From: Pseudomonas putida
Lineage (GTDB): Bacteria; Pseudomonadota; Gammaproteobacteria; Pseudomonadales; Pseudomonadaceae
Assembly (NCBI RefSeq): GCF_005080685.1
Contig: NZ_CP039371.1
Coordinates: 4,464,001-4,528,000 of the forward strand
Length of the DNA stretch: 64,000 nt
Direction of reading: 5' to 3'
Each line of letters opens with the position of its first letter. Position 1 is the first letter of the stretch. A model generated the notes under the pieces. That model was not told the origin of the DNA. It ran no database searches and saw nothing but the letters and a program-made list of their open reading frames with translations. Both the position numbers and the translations under genes were made by a program. Below, piece by piece: positions 20,172 through 29,561 of this stretch.

Positions 20172-21194
20172 CTAGCGTCGCTCCTGCCCCTGCAACATCA
20201 GGGTGCGGTAGTGTCCCGGATTACAGCCGAACCATTTGCGAAACGCCTTGTAGAACGAGCTGCTGTCGGCAAAGCCCAGGCGCTCGGCAATCTCCGCCAG
20301 GCCCAGCGCGGCCTCGGCCAACCAGGCAATGGCGAGCTCGCGCCGCACGCTGTCCTTGAGCCCCTGGTAGGTCTGGCCTTGCTCACCGAGGCGGCGGCGC
20401 AGGGTCGAGGCCGACATGCACAACTCACTGGCCAGTTGTTCGGCATCTGGCCAATGGGCCGCCTCCATGCCCAGCAGATGGCGGCGGATACGCCTGGCCA
20501 GGCTGTCCGGGTCACGGAACTTGACCAGGATATTGCCTGGCGCCTCGGCCAGAAAACGCTGCAGGTCCGCCTCGCTGCGCCTGATCGGCAGGTCGAGGCA
20601 ATCGCCGGCGACGATCATGCGCGTGCGCGGGCGGTCGAATTGCAGGTTTTCCGAGAACATCACCCGGTAGTCGTCGCAGAACGGCGGCTCGGCGCAGCGC
20701 AGTTCGATGGCCAGGATCGGGATGCGCCGCCCCGCCAACCAGCAGGCGACCCCGTGCACGATCATCCAGAAAGTGAAATAGGTGAACGCTCGGCGCGGCG
20801 TGTCGCACGGCTCGTTGATGACGATTTCGGCCAGGCTGTGCTGACGCACCAGGCTCGGTTGCAGGTCTGCAAGCATCAGTGAAAGAAACGCCAGGGCAGT
20901 CTCCAGCCCCGCCGCCACGCTCGGCTGGGCCATGCTTGCCCGGCAGAGAAAAGCCAAGCTGCCACTGGGCAAGCCGCGCCGGTCCATGGCAAAGAATTCA
21001 TCGTTGCAGCGCCGGGTCAACAGACGCCAGAGACGCGCGTACGCATCGGCGCTCACCCGCGCATCGGCCTGGCGCAACTGTTCGATGTCGATGCCGGCAC
21101 GCGCCAGCAACGGGGCGTCCGGCTCGCCTGCCGGACAGGTCTGCAACAGGGCCTCACGCACCAGTTGCATGGAAATGGTGTCTTTTTCGCTCAT
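20172..21194 (-). CDS. AraC-family transcriptional regulator
   Basis: The 340-residue regulator has an N-terminal arabinose-binding-like domain (about residues 20-210) and a C-terminal AraC HTH pair (about 240-335). The latter includes ELCMSASTLRRRLGEQGQTY and the family signature IAERLGFADSSSFYKAFRKWFGC (shown in the order IAERLGFADSS, then SFYKAFRKW). The ATG at 21192-21194 overlaps the TGA of the upstream LysR gene, so both are made from one message. A longer in-frame extension to 21584 is rejected because it lies wholly within the LysR gene. The target may be phnWX or the NEL gene downstream; neither can be proved here. Confidence 0.9.
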   Translation of the reverse strand: MSEKDTISMQLVREALLQTCPAGEPDAPLLARAGIDIEQLRQADARVSADAYARLWRLLTRRCNDEFFAMDRRGLPSGSLAFLCRASMAQPSVAAGLETALAFLSLMLADLQPSLVRQHSLAEIVINEPCDTPRRAFTYFTFWMIVHGVACWLAGRRIPILAIELRCAEPPFCDDYRVMFSENLQFDRPRTRMIVAGDCLDLPIRRSEADLQRFLAEAPGNILVKFRDPDSLARRIRRHLLGMEAAHWPDAEQLASELCMSASTLRRRLGEQGQTYQGLKDSVRRELAIAWLAEAALGLAEIAERLGFADSSSFYKAFRKWFGCNPGHYRTLMLQGQERR

Positions 21195-22054
21195 GCTTCG
21201 CCTGCCAGTTGCAAGAACGCCTGAATCAGCCGCAGCTCGCGGCGCCGCTCCAGGCAGCCGATCATGTGCTGGTTGACCAGCGCATTGCCAGCCAAGGGCC
21301 GCGCCACCACGCGGGGATCGTTGGCCACTTCGGTCGAGGAGACGACCCCCACCCCCAACTGCGCAGCCACAGCCTCGGTCACCGCTTCGCGGCTGTCCAG
21401 CTCCAGCAGCACCCGTGGTTGTATTCCGGCAGACGCACAGGCGCGATCGAAGGTCCGACGGGTGGTCGAGCTGGGCTCGCGCAGCACCATGATCTGCTCG
21501 TGCAAATCGGCCAAGGGCAAATCGCCCGGAGCGGATGCCCAGGCGTGCCCCGCTGGCAGCAGCGCGCACAGCCGCGACTCGCACAGGTTCTGCAGATACA
21601 GCCCCTGGCGCGGCTCGATTTCGGTCAGCACGGCGACATCCGCATGCTCGGACAACAACGCGGCCAATGTCTCCTGGGCATTGCCCAGGCGCAGATTGAC
21701 GGTAATGCCCGGGTAGCGCTCACGCAATTGCGCCAGCATCGGCATGACCCGATGCGGGCCATCGGCGGCGACTTCCAGGCGCCCGGTCAGCAACTGCCGG
21801 TTGGCCTCGAGCATGGCCTGGGCTTCCTCGGCCAAGCCGAACATGGCTCGGGTAATCGCCGCCAGGCGCGTGCCTTCCTCCGTCAACTCTACCCGCCGGG
21901 CGGTGCGCCGCAGCAGGGTGATCTGATAATGCTCCTCCAGCGCCTTGACGTGCCCGGTGACGGCCGGCTGGCTGATGAACAGGCGCGCTGCGGCGCGCGT
22001 GAAACTGCCCTCGCGGGCGACGGCATCGAAGGCGCGCAGTTGGAACAAATTCAT
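21191..22054 (-). CDS. LysR-family regulator, probably of phnWX
   Basis: This 287-residue LysR protein starts MNLFQLRAFDAVAREGSFTR, with the winged HTH in residues 1-60 (AARLFISQPAVTGHVKALEE). The effector-binding domain spans about 90-285. It is divergent from phnW across a 112-bp region that holds a T-N11-A dyad. LysR regulators next to phnW are common in Pseudomonas and respond to 2-aminoethylphosphonate or related compounds. It overlaps the AraC gene by 4 bp. Confidence 0.92.
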   Translation of the reverse strand: MNLFQLRAFDAVAREGSFTRAAARLFISQPAVTGHVKALEEHYQITLLRRTARRVELTEEGTRLAAITRAMFGLAEEAQAMLEANRQLLTGRLEVAADGPHRVMPMLAQLRERYPGITVNLRLGNAQETLAALLSEHADVAVLTEIEPRQGLYLQNLCESRLCALLPAGHAWASAPGDLPLADLHEQIMVLREPSSTTRRTFDRACASAGIQPRVLLELDSREAVTEAVAAQLGVGVVSSTEVANDPRVVARPLAGNALVNQHMIGCLERRRELRLIQAFLQLAGEA

Positions 22055-22069
22055 ATCTATCGGCCTGAC

Positions 22070-22084
22070 TTATGACTGGCATAA
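22070..22084. promoter_or_regulatory. LysR-type dyad between lysR and phnW
   Basis: TTATG-N5-CATAA forms a perfect 5-bp dyad of the T-N11-A class, 16 bp before the lysR start and 82 bp before phnW. The position suits binding by the divergent LysR protein, with repression of its own gene and activation of phnW. The assignment is by pattern and position only. Confidence 0.5.
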
Positions 22085-22166
22085 CAACAAACAATTTGAT
22101 TGATACAAGGGAGAATTGCAACCTGAGCACCCTAGATTCAGCCCACCGCATGTGAGGAACCTCGGC

Positions 22167-23273
22167 ATGAGCAACGCCCCGATTCTGCTGACCCCTGGCC
22201 CATTGACCACCTCGGCGCGCACCCGCCAAGCCATGCTGGTGGACTGGGGTTCCTGGGACCGCGATTTCAACCAGCTTACCGCCAGCGTCTGCGAGCAACT
22301 GCTGGCTATCCTCGACGCCAGCGCCAGCCACCATTGCGTGCCGCTGCAAGGCAGCGGCACCTTCGCCGTGGAAGCCGCCATCGGGACCCTGGTGCCACGC
22401 GACGGCAAGGTCCTGGTGCTGATCAACGGTGCGTACGGCCAGCGCCTGGCGAAGATCTGCAAGGTGCTGGGCCGTGCCTACAGCACCTTCGAAACCGCCG
22501 AGGACCAACCGACCACCGCCGCCGATGTCGACCGCCTGCTGGCTGCCGACCCAGCCCTGACCCATGTGGCGTTGATTCACTGCGAGACCAGCACCGGCAT
22601 TCTCAATCCGCTGCCCGAGATCGCCCAGGTGGTCAAGCGTCATGGCAAGCGCTTGGTCATCGATGCCATGAGCTCGTTCGGCGCGTTGCCCATCGATGCC
22701 CGCAATATCCCCTTCGAAGCGCTCATCGCCGCCTCCGGCAAGTGCCTGGAAGGCGTACCGGGCATGGGCTTCGTCTTCGCCGAGAAAAGCGCCCTGGCTG
22801 CCGCCGAGGGCAATGCCCACTCCCTGGCCATGGACCTGCACGACCAGCATGCCTATATGGCCAAGACCGGCCAATGGCGCTTCACCCCGCCCACCCATGT
22901 GGTAGCGGCGCTGCACGAAGCCCTCCAGCAATACAACGAGGAAGGTGGCCTGCCCGCACGCCACCAGCGCTACGCCGACAACTGCAAGACGCTGCTCGAC
23001 GGCATGGCCGCCATCGGCCTGCGCAGCTTCCTTCCAGCCGAGATCCAGGCGCCGATCATCGTCACCTTCCACGCGCCGAATGACGCCCGCTACCAGTTCA
23101 AGGACTTCTACGAGCGGGTCAAGGCCAAGGGCTTCATCCTCTACCCCGGCAAGCTGACCCAGGTCGAAACCTTCCGCGTCGGCTGCATCGGCGTGGTCGG
23201 CGCCGAAGGCATGCAGGCCGCCGTCGATGCCGTGGCCCAGGTATTGCGGGAAATGGAAGTACTGGACATCTGA
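22167..23273 (+). CDS. phnW: 2-aminoethylphosphonate--pyruvate transaminase
   Basis: The 368-residue fold-type I PLP enzyme transfers the amino group of 2-aminoethylphosphonate to pyruvate, giving phosphonoacetaldehyde and alanine. N-terminal [16 protein letters not shown] is typical of the family. The PLP lysine is K192 in [15 protein letters not shown], and the aspartate in [13 protein letters not shown] precedes it. The ATG at 22167 has a TGAGGAAC ribosome-binding site; an earlier in-frame TTG is not needed. It is followed 35 bp later by phnX, which uses its product. Confidence 0.96.
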   Translation: MSNAPILLTPGPLTTSARTRQAMLVDWGSWDRDFNQLTASVCEQLLAILDASASHHCVPLQGSGTFAVEAAIGTLVPRDGKVLVLINGAYGQRLAKICKVLGRAYSTFETAEDQPTTAADVDRLLAADPALTHVALIHCETSTGILNPLPEIAQVVKRHGKRLVIDAMSSFGALPIDARNIPFEALIAASGKCLEGVPGMGFVFAEKSALAAAEGNAHSLAMDLHDQHAYMAKTGQWRFTPPTHVVAALHEALQQYNEEGGLPARHQRYADNCKTLLDGMAAIGLRSFLPAEIQAPIIVTFHAPNDARYQFKDFYERVKAKGFILYPGKLTQVETFRVGCIGVVGAEGMQAAVDAVAQVLREMEVLDI

Positions 23274-23308
23274 CCCCTTTGCCCACCCTATTTCAGGAAT
23301 CAGCGCAC

Positions 23309-24136
23309 ATGAACTACAGCAACCCTACCCAGCTGCAAGCCGCCATCCTCGACTGGGCCGGCACGGTGGTCGATTTCGGATCGTTCGCGCCAACGCAGAT
23401 CTTCGTCGAGGCCTTTGCCGAATTCGACGTGCAAGTTTCCATCGAGGAAGCCCGGGGCCCGATGGGCATGGGCAAGTGGGACCATATCCGTACCCTGTGC
23501 GACGTGCCGGCAATCGCCGAGCGTTATCGCAAGGTATTTGGCCGCACGCCGACCGACGATGACGTGACCGCCATCTACAACCGCTTCATGCCGCTGCAGA
23601 TCGAGAAGATCGCCGTGCATTCGGCGCTGATCCCCGGCGCCCTGGACACCTTGACCGGCCTGCGCCAGGACGGGCTGAAGATCGGCTCGTGCTCGGGTTA
23701 CCCGAAAGTGGTGATGGACAAGGTGGTGGAGCTGGCGGCCCAGAATGGCTACGTCGCCGACCACGTGGTGGCCACCGACGAGACGCCGAATGGCCGTCCT
23801 TGGCCGGCCCAGGCACTGGCCAACGTGATCGCACTGGGTATCGACGACGTGGCGGCTTGCGTCAAGGTCGACGATACCGTCCCAGGCATTCTCGAAGGCC
23901 GTCGGGCGGGGATGTGGACCGTGGCGCTGGTGTGCTCGGGCAATGCCCTGGGGCTGACCTGGGAGGCATACCAGGCGCTGGGCGCGGAGCAGTTGGACAG
24001 CGAGCGCAAGCGGATCCATGCGATGTTCGAGGGGTCGCGGCCGCACTATCTGGTCGATACCATCAACGACCTGCCGCAGGTGGTGGCCGATATCAACCGG
24101 CGGCTGGCCTTGGGCGAAATGCCGCAGGCATTCTGA
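23309..24136 (+). CDS. phnX: Phosphonoacetaldehyde hydrolase (phosphonatase)
   Basis: The 275-residue HAD-superfamily enzyme splits phosphonoacetaldehyde into acetaldehyde and phosphate. The aspartate nucleophile is D15 in [13 protein letters not shown], and the Schiff-base lysine is K56 in [10 protein letters not shown], the feature that separates phosphonatase from other HAD enzymes. The ATG at 23309 follows TTTCAGGAAT. With phnW it forms a two-step pathway that frees phosphate from 2-aminoethylphosphonate. Confidence 0.96.
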   Translation: MNYSNPTQLQAAILDWAGTVVDFGSFAPTQIFVEAFAEFDVQVSIEEARGPMGMGKWDHIRTLCDVPAIAERYRKVFGRTPTDDDVTAIYNRFMPLQIEKIAVHSALIPGALDTLTGLRQDGLKIGSCSGYPKVVMDKVVELAAQNGYVADHVVATDETPNGRPWPAQALANVIALGIDDVAACVKVDDTVPGILEGRRAGMWTVALVCSGNALGLTWEAYQALGAEQLDSERKRIHAMFEGSRPHYLVDTINDLPQVVADINRRLALGEMPQAF

Positions 24137-24151
24137 CGGAGCGGCGTCGAG

Positions 24152-24178
24152 GCATTCGCGGCGATTCGCCGCGAATGC
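24152..24178. terminator. Hairpin between convergent phnX and the FMN reductase gene
   Basis: A perfect 12-bp stem, GCATTCGCGGCG / CGCCGCGAATGC, surrounds the 3-base loop ATT. It stands 15 bp past phnX and 24 bp past the convergent reductase stop, so it may serve both strands. A long T-run is missing, so it could instead be a REP-like element. Confidence 0.55.
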
Positions 24179-24202
24179 AATGGGACAGGCGCAACAGGCC
24201 TG

Positions 24203-24763
24203 TCAGACCGCCCGGTTCAGCTTCACCCAGGAAGCGAACTTGTCGATGAAGGCCTGCAAGAACGGCCGGGTCTTGTCACTGAGTTTGCCGGCCTCGTCGA
24301 ACAGGCTAGCGGCCCCCCCGATGTAGGCCTCGGGCATCTGCATGCAGGGCATGTCGAGAAACACCAGCGACTGGCGTACCGCGTGGTTGGCGCCGAAACC
24401 ACCGATGGCCCCGGGAGAAACGCTGGCCACCGCGGCGGGCTTGCCGCTCCAGGCGCTCTGGCCATAAGGTCGCGAGCCAACGTCGATGGCGTTCTTCAAG
24501 GCACCGGGCACCGAGCGGTTGTATTCCGGAGTGACGAACAATACCGCATCGCTGCGCCGTACTTCGTCGCGAAAACGCGTCCAGGCCTCGGGCACACCGG
24601 CGGCCTCGACATCTTCGTTGTACAGCGGCAGGTCACCGATCTCGACGATCTTCAGCGCCAGGCTTGACGGCGCCAACTCTGAAAGGGCCCGGGCCACCTT
24701 GCGATTGTAGGAATCCTTGCGCAAGCTGCCGACGACTACCGCTACCGAATACACCTGGGTCAT
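24203..24763 (-). CDS. NADPH-dependent FMN reductase (ChrR/YieF type)
   Basis: The 186-residue flavodoxin-fold reductase carries the FMN phosphate-binding loop near the N-terminus (VVVGSLRKDSYNRKVA). A second cofactor loop is seen at LFVTPEYNRSVPGALKNAIDV. Relatives reduce quinones and chromate and protect against oxidative stress. The ATG at 24763 is preferred; a TTG four codons upstream overlaps the GGAA ribosome-binding site. It diverges from the small 72-aa gene across 156 bp that include an eight-T run. Confidence 0.9.
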   Translation of the reverse strand: MTQVYSVAVVVGSLRKDSYNRKVARALSELAPSSLALKIVEIGDLPLYNEDVEAAGVPEAWTRFRDEVRRSDAVLFVTPEYNRSVPGALKNAIDVGSRPYGQSAWSGKPAAVASVSPGAIGGFGANHAVRQSLVFLDMPCMQMPEAYIGGAASLFDEAGKLSDKTRPFLQAFIDKFASWVKLNRAV

Positions 24764-24919
24764 GGCGATTTCCAACCTTTGCTGGGTTAAGAGACGTTGT
24801 AGTTATAGATGACACTGCTCGGCGACTTGGTTTTTTTTCCTGCAACAGAAAACTTCCAGGTATCTTCTATGGTCTATCCCTGCAGACATTTCCTACGTAA
24901 TTCAGAGGTTTTCACCTAA

Positions 24920-25138
24920 ATGGCAGCAGTAATGGTCGGCCAATTCCACGCCCGTGACGCCGAAGGCCGCATCTATCCCGTCCACGAGTTCCAGGAGTCC
25001 ACGCTCCAGGCAGACGGCAGCACCCTGGGCGCACCGATCACCACCTACCGCCTGGCCATCGGCGATCGGGTCACCCACCTGGGTGAAGATCGCTTCGAAC
25101 TGGCGCAGAGCGGCGTCGAGATCATTCGCATTCCTTGA
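24920..25138 (+). CDS. Small conserved-looking protein of unknown function (72 aa)
   Basis: This soluble 72-residue protein starts MAAVMVGQFHARDAEGRIYP and is predicted mainly as beta strands (TYRLAIGDRVTHLGEDRFEL). No motif is recognised. Codon use matches the chromosome, which supports a real gene. Its last 17 bp overlap the end of the convergent lysine decarboxylase gene, so transcripts of the two are antisense at their 3' ends. Confidence 0.7.
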   Translation: MAAVMVGQFHARDAEGRIYPVHEFQESTLQADGSTLGAPITTYRLAIGDRVTHLGEDRFELAQSGVEIIRIP

Positions 25139-27371
25139 TGCAGTCCACCGTGTAGCGCCCGTTCTCGGCCTGCAGCCCATGCACGTCGGCGACGAACCCG
25201 GGGAAGCCGCTGCTGAAAGCACGGGCAAACGCCAGGTAATCGAGGATGGAACGGGTCTTCTCGGTAAAACGCTCGCCCGGCATGATCAATGCGATACCCG
25301 GTGGGTATGGCACCAGCATCACCGCCGCGATCCGGCCCTCCAGGGCCTCGATCGGGACCGCCTCTACCTCGCCACGGACCATGTGATCGTAGGCTTGGGC
25401 AGGGCTCATCACCACCTCCGGTAGCGAGGTGAACAAGCGTACCAGTTGCTTGGCCGTGGCATTGGCGCGGTAGCAATCGTGCAATTGATCGCACAGGTCG
25501 CGCAGCCCCAACCCTTGATAGCGCACGGCGTCGACCGCGACGATGCTCGGCAGGCAGGCTGCGAGCGCGGTATTGCCATCGTAATGGCGCTTGAACTCCA
25601 GCAGTTCGGTCAGCAGCGTGCTCCACTTACCCTTGGTGATGCCCATCGAGAACAGCACCAGGAAGCTGTACAGGCCGGTCTTTTCCACCACCAGCCCACG
25701 CTCCCAGAGAAACTTGCCGACCACCGCCGCCGGAATGCCGTGTTCGCCCAACACGCCACCGGCATTCAGGCCCGGCATCACCAGGGTCACCTTGAGCGGG
25801 TCGAGCAGCACGTAGTCATCCGCCACGTCGGCAAAACCATGCCAGGCTGCCCCTGGCTGCAACAACCAGTCTCGCGCCGCCAGTTGCTGACTGCCCTCCG
25901 CTGCCGGCGGTTGCCAGATGCTGAACCACCAGTCATCGACGGTCAGACGCTCGCGCAGGCTGGTCAGGACTCGGCGAAAACTCAGTGCCTCATCGAACAT
26001 CTCCTGTAGCAGCGAACGCCCAGCGGGGCCTTCCATCATGGCCGAGGCGACATCCAGCGAGGCGATGATGCCGTACTGCGGCGAGGTGGAGATGTGCATC
26101 ATGAACGCTTCGTTGAAACGGTCGCGATCCAGTTGGCGCTGAGCCCCTTCCTGCACGTGGATCATCGACGCCTGGCTGAAGGCGGCAAGCAGCTTGTGCG
26201 TGGAATGGGTGCTGAACACCAGCGGGCTGCCCGCGACGCAATCGGTGCCCATGGCATAGCGCCCGCTGAAGAATTCGTGGAAGGCGGCATAGGCGAACCA
26301 GGCCTCGTCGAAATGCAGCACCTCGACGCTGGCGCCCAGCGCCTGCTTGATGAGCCCGGCGTGGTAGCAGAGGCCGTCGTAGGTGGAGTTGGTCACTACC
26401 GCCAGCTTGATACGCGGTGCCCGCCCCTTGGCCAAGGGGTTGGCCTGCACCTTCGCCTGGATCGATTCGGCGCTGAATTCGCTGAGCGGGATAGGTCCGA
26501 TGATCCCCAGCTCGTTGCGTTCTGGGCACAAATAGATGGGAATGGCCCCGGTCATGATGATCGCATGCACCACCGACTTGTGGCAGTTGCGGTCGACCAG
26601 CACCAAGTCGCCACGACCAACCATGGCGTGCCAGACGATCTTGTTGGCGGTGGAGGTGCCGTTGATCACGAAGAACGTGTGATCGGCGCCGAAGTTGCGC
26701 GCGGCGCGCGCTTCGGCCTCGGCCAGGGGGCCTGTGTGGTCGAGCAGCGAGCCCAGTTCCGGTACCGAAACGGACAGGTCCGAGCGCAGGGTGTTTTCGC
26801 CGAAGAACTGGTGAAAAGCCTGGCCAACGGGGCTTTTGCGGTAGGCCACGCCACCGCCATGACCGGGCGTGTGCCAGGAATAATTGGATTGCGCGGTGTG
26901 CTGCACCAGGGCCTTGAAAAACGGCGGCAGCAGGCCATCGAGATAGCGATGCGCGGCGCGTGCTACCTGACGTGCGAGGAACGGCACGGTGTCTTCGAAC
27001 AGGTAGAGGATGCCACGCAGCTGGTTGAGCTCGCTCATGGCCTCGGCCGGGGCATTTTCCAGGGTCACCTGCTCGCCGAGGGCGAAGATCGGCAATTCGG
27101 GGGCGCGCAGGCGCGCCAGGCCGATCAGCTCGGCCATGTTCTGCAACAGATGGGTGTTGTCGCCAGCGCCTTCGGCGGCGATGAGCATGCAGGCCAGGCC
27201 ATGGTGGGTGGCTGCGACCAGCCGCGCCTCGGCGTGATCGGCCGTCTTGATGACGGTGAAGCCGTCCTGGGTGAGCTCGTCGGCGATACCGCGAATGCGT
27301 TCACCGGCCACGCTGTCGGCCTTGATGGCGCGGTGGACGATGAGAATGGGGAACTTGAGGTCCTTGTACAT
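25122..27371 (-). CDS. ldcC: Lysine decarboxylase (Orn/Lys/Arg decarboxylase class I)
   Basis: A 749-residue PLP enzyme of the large inducible/constitutive bacterial type. The N-terminal wing domain (1-130) is response-regulator-like, followed by the core with SWHTPGHGGG near residue 165. The PLP lysine is K393 in VFSTHSTHKLLAAFSQ, and the aspartate that contacts the pyridine N lies in VLHFDEAWFAY. It decarboxylates lysine to cadaverine (arginine or ornithine cannot be excluded from sequence alone). The ATG at 27371 has GGAGG ten bases upstream. P. putida names the corresponding gene ldcC and P. aeruginosa ldcA. Its 3' end overlaps a convergent small gene by 17 bp. Confidence 0.92.
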   Translation of the reverse strand: MYKDLKFPILIVHRAIKADSVAGERIRGIADELTQDGFTVIKTADHAEARLVAATHHGLACMLIAAEGAGDNTHLLQNMAELIGLARLRAPELPIFALGEQVTLENAPAEAMSELNQLRGILYLFEDTVPFLARQVARAAHRYLDGLLPPFFKALVQHTAQSNYSWHTPGHGGGVAYRKSPVGQAFHQFFGENTLRSDLSVSVPELGSLLDHTGPLAEAEARAARNFGADHTFFVINGTSTANKIVWHAMVGRGDLVLVDRNCHKSVVHAIIMTGAIPIYLCPERNELGIIGPIPLSEFSAESIQAKVQANPLAKGRAPRIKLAVVTNSTYDGLCYHAGLIKQALGASVEVLHFDEAWFAYAAFHEFFSGRYAMGTDCVAGSPLVFSTHSTHKLLAAFSQASMIHVQEGAQRQLDRDRFNEAFMMHISTSPQYGIIASLDVASAMMEGPAGRSLLQEMFDEALSFRRVLTSLRERLTVDDWWFSIWQPPAAEGSQQLAARDWLLQPGAAWHGFADVADDYVLLDPLKVTLVMPGLNAGGVLGEHGIPAAVVGKFLWERGLVVEKTGLYSFLVLFSMGITKGKWSTLLTELLEFKRHYDGNTALAACLPSIVAVDAVRYQGLGLRDLCDQLHDCYRANATAKQLVRLFTSLPEVVMSPAQAYDHMVRGEVEAVPIEALEGRIAAVMLVPYPPGIALIMPGERFTEKTRSILDYLAFARAFSSGFPGFVADVHGLQAENGRYTVDCIKECE

Positions 27372-27433
27372 CAGGCAACTACCTCCGAAGGACAGGGTGT
27401 ACCTTCAGGGTAGTTGAGCGACCAGCCGAGCGA

Positions 27434-28216
27434 TCAGCTGGCTGGCGCTTCGCTCAGGGTCTGCCACATCGATGGCCCACCCGCCGACTTGGCGATTGCC
27501 GCCAGGCGCTCGGCATGGGCTTCGAGCTCCTCGGCGCTGGCCATGATCACCCGCCCGGGCGCACGCCCGACGATGCGGCGGATTTCGCTGCCACCACTGC
27601 CCTGCCCTTCGTCGTCCCCATCGGCCCCGTTGCCAACCAGCGAAAGGCTGGTCTGGCCACCGGTCATCGCCAGGTAGACATCGGCCAGCAACTCGGAGTC
27701 GAGCAGTGCGCCGTGCAGTTCACGGCCAGAGTTGTCGATGTCGTAACGTTTGCACAGCGCGTCGAGGCTGTTGCGCTGGCCTGGGTGACGAGCACGCGCC
27801 AGCAACAAGGTGTCGAGGATGGTGCAATGCTGCGAGATGTCGGCGCGGTCGTGCTGCCCGAGCAGGGCAAATTCGTTGTTGATGAAACCAACGTCGAACG
27901 CCGCGTTGTGGATGACCAGGGTGGCGCCCTGGATGAACTCGAAGAATTCTTCGGCTACATCGCCGAAGCGCGGCTTGCCCACCAGGAACGCATCGGTGAT
28001 GCCGTGGACGTTGATCGCCCCCTCGTCACTCTCGCGGTCCGGCTGCAGGTAGACGTGGAAGTGCCGCCCGGTCAGGCGCCGGCCAATCACCTCGACGCAG
28101 CCGATCTCGATGATGCGGTGGCCTTCGGTAACCGGCATGCCGGTGGTTTCGGTATCGAGGATTACGAACCGCTTATCTTGCTGCTGCTCCACGCGCAGGC
28201 TCCACGTTGAGTCCAT
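27434..28216 (-). CDS. dnaQ: DNA polymerase III epsilon subunit (proofreading exonuclease)
   Basis: The 260-residue 3'-5' exonuclease of the replicative polymerase has all three Exo motifs: ILDTETTGM (Exo I, about residue 20), VIHNAAFDVGFINNEF (Exo II), and HGALLDSELLADVYL (Exo III epsilon). A C-terminal tail after about residue 190 would bind the alpha subunit. It is read together with rnhA just upstream on the same strand; the pair dnaQ/rnhA is adjacent in most gammaproteobacteria, though often divergent, whereas here both are on the minus strand. Confidence 0.95.
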   Translation of the reverse strand: MDSTWSLRVEQQQDKRFVILDTETTGMPVTEGHRIIEIGCVEVIGRRLTGRHFHVYLQPDRESDEGAINVHGITDAFLVGKPRFGDVAEEFFEFIQGATLVIHNAAFDVGFINNEFALLGQHDRADISQHCTILDTLLLARARHPGQRNSLDALCKRYDIDNSGRELHGALLDSELLADVYLAMTGGQTSLSLVGNGADGDDEGQGSGGSEIRRIVGRAPGRVIMASAEELEAHAERLAAIAKSAGGPSMWQTLSEAPAS

Positions 28217-28242
28217 GAAAAAGCCAGGGATTCTACCTCAGC

Positions 28243-28689
28243 TCAGCGCTTTGCGCGCACCTCGTCGACGCCACGATTGGCCAACTGGTCGGCGCGTTCG
28301 TTACCGGGGTGGCCGATATGCCCACGCACCCACTTCCAGGTGACCTTGTGCCGATTGACCTGCTCATCGAGCAGTTGCCACAAGTCGGCGTTCTTCACCG
28401 GCTCTTTGGCGGCGGTCTTCCAGCCACGTTTTTTCCAGTTGACCATCCACTCGTTGATGCCTTTCATCACGTACTGCGAGTCGGTTGTCAGCACCACTTC
28501 GCATTCACGCTTGAGGGCCATCAAGCCCTGGATAGCGGCCATCAACTCCATGCGATTGTTAGTGGTTTCGCGTTCGCCGCCCCACAACTCCTTCTCGACG
28601 CCCTTGTAGACTATCAGGGCACCCCAGCCGCCGGGGCCAGGATTGCCCTTGCAGGCACCATCGGTGTAGATCTCGACGTTATCGCTCAT
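28243..28689 (-). CDS. rnhA: Ribonuclease HI
   Basis: The 148-residue enzyme cleaves RNA in RNA-DNA hybrids. All four catalytic acids are in place: D10 ([11 protein letters not shown]), E48 (NNRMELMAA), D70 (TTDSQYV) and D134 (NERADQLA). The ATG at 28689 gives the usual family length; a longer frame upstream is a shadow of the methyltransferase gene. It lies 13 bp after the methyltransferase stop and 26 bp before dnaQ, so co-transcription is likely. Confidence 0.97.
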   Translation of the reverse strand: MSDNVEIYTDGACKGNPGPGGWGALIVYKGVEKELWGGERETTNNRMELMAAIQGLMALKRECEVVLTTDSQYVMKGINEWMVNWKKRGWKTAAKEPVKNADLWQLLDEQVNRHKVTWKWVRGHIGHPGNERADQLANRGVDEVRAKR

Positions 28690-28702
28690 GTACCACTCAT
28701 GT

Positions 28703-29476
28703 TCAGTGCTTTTCGGAATCAGGGTCGGCGGCGCTGCGGTTGACCTTGGCCAGCGGCAGCGGCAGCAGCTTGCCCATGGGCTCGCGACGTTGCGGGCGCA
28801 GCGGTCGCAAGCCGACCACCATCTTGCGCGCCACCAGCAGGTAGACCCCGCCGCCCGCGCCCTGGCGCCCGCCAGCAACCCGCTCCCAACCGGCCAGGCG
28901 TTGCTGCCAGGCCGGCGAGGCAAGCGGCGGACGATAGCACCCGAAGCGGCGTTTCTCCAGCGCGAAGCCCAGCAGGTTGAGCCAGTCCCCCACCCGCGAG
29001 GCGGAGATGCAGCGCGCCTTGCGCAAGGCGCCGTGGCTGAACACATGGCGCACGCCCCAACTGCTCCAGGGGTTGATGCCGACGATCAACAGGTGCCCAC
29101 CCGGGCGCACGGCACTGGCCGCCTCGCGCAGCAAGCCATGGGGCGACAGGCTGAAATCCAGGCCATGCTGCAGCACCACCACGTCCGCGGCATGCTCACC
29201 GAGGGGCCAGGCCTGCTCCTCGCAGACGATCTCGACCCCAGGCAACGGCGCGCCCAGGCGCACGTTGCGTTGCACCTGCGGGGCGGTAGGGGGCGCATCG
29301 GCGCAAGGCCCATAGTGCACCAGATAGCCACCAAAGAAGCGTCCAAGCTCCTCTTCGAGCAGCTTCTCTTCTTCTTTCAACATCAGTTGCCCGATCGGCC
29401 CGTTGAACCACTCACGGGCCAGGCTGATCAGCTTGACCCAGTCCGGATCGGCCTGGGCAAAGGCTTGGTCGGTCAT
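28703..29476 (-). CDS. SAM-dependent methyltransferase-fold protein
   Basis: This 257-residue class I methyltransferase-like protein has a degenerate motif I. Recognisable parts are [21 protein letters not shown] (split as [12 protein letters not shown] and LSPHGLLRE) and the strand region [19 protein letters not shown]. The C-terminus is basic and proline-rich. The start [13 protein letters not shown] at 29476 is taken. It is divergent from gloB across 85 bp, and in many pseudomonads it stands between rnhA and gloB as here. The substrate is not known; the E. coli neighbour at this locus, yafS, is a related uncharacterised protein. Confidence 0.85.
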   Translation of the reverse strand: MTDQAFAQADPDWVKLISLAREWFNGPIGQLMLKEEEKLLEEELGRFFGGYLVHYGPCADAPPTAPQVQRNVRLGAPLPGVEIVCEEQAWPLGEHAADVVVLQHGLDFSLSPHGLLREAASAVRPGGHLLIVGINPWSSWGVRHVFSHGALRKARCISASRVGDWLNLLGFALEKRRFGCYRPPLASPAWQQRLAGWERVAGGRQGAGGGVYLLVARKMVVGLRPLRPQRREPMGKLLPLPLAKVNRSAADPDSEKH

Positions 29477-29561
29477 TGCGTTCTCCCTCGAAGGTTCTCG
29501 CACCGCGCCATCGCGGCTAAGATGCCTTCATGTCCCACGCTTGGCGAATCGGATCCGCACC

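Noticed and set aside
20172..21584. A 470-codon form of the AraC regulator
   Set aside because: The first 130 codons lie in the LysR gene in another frame; the ATGA overlap at 21191-21194 marks the real start.
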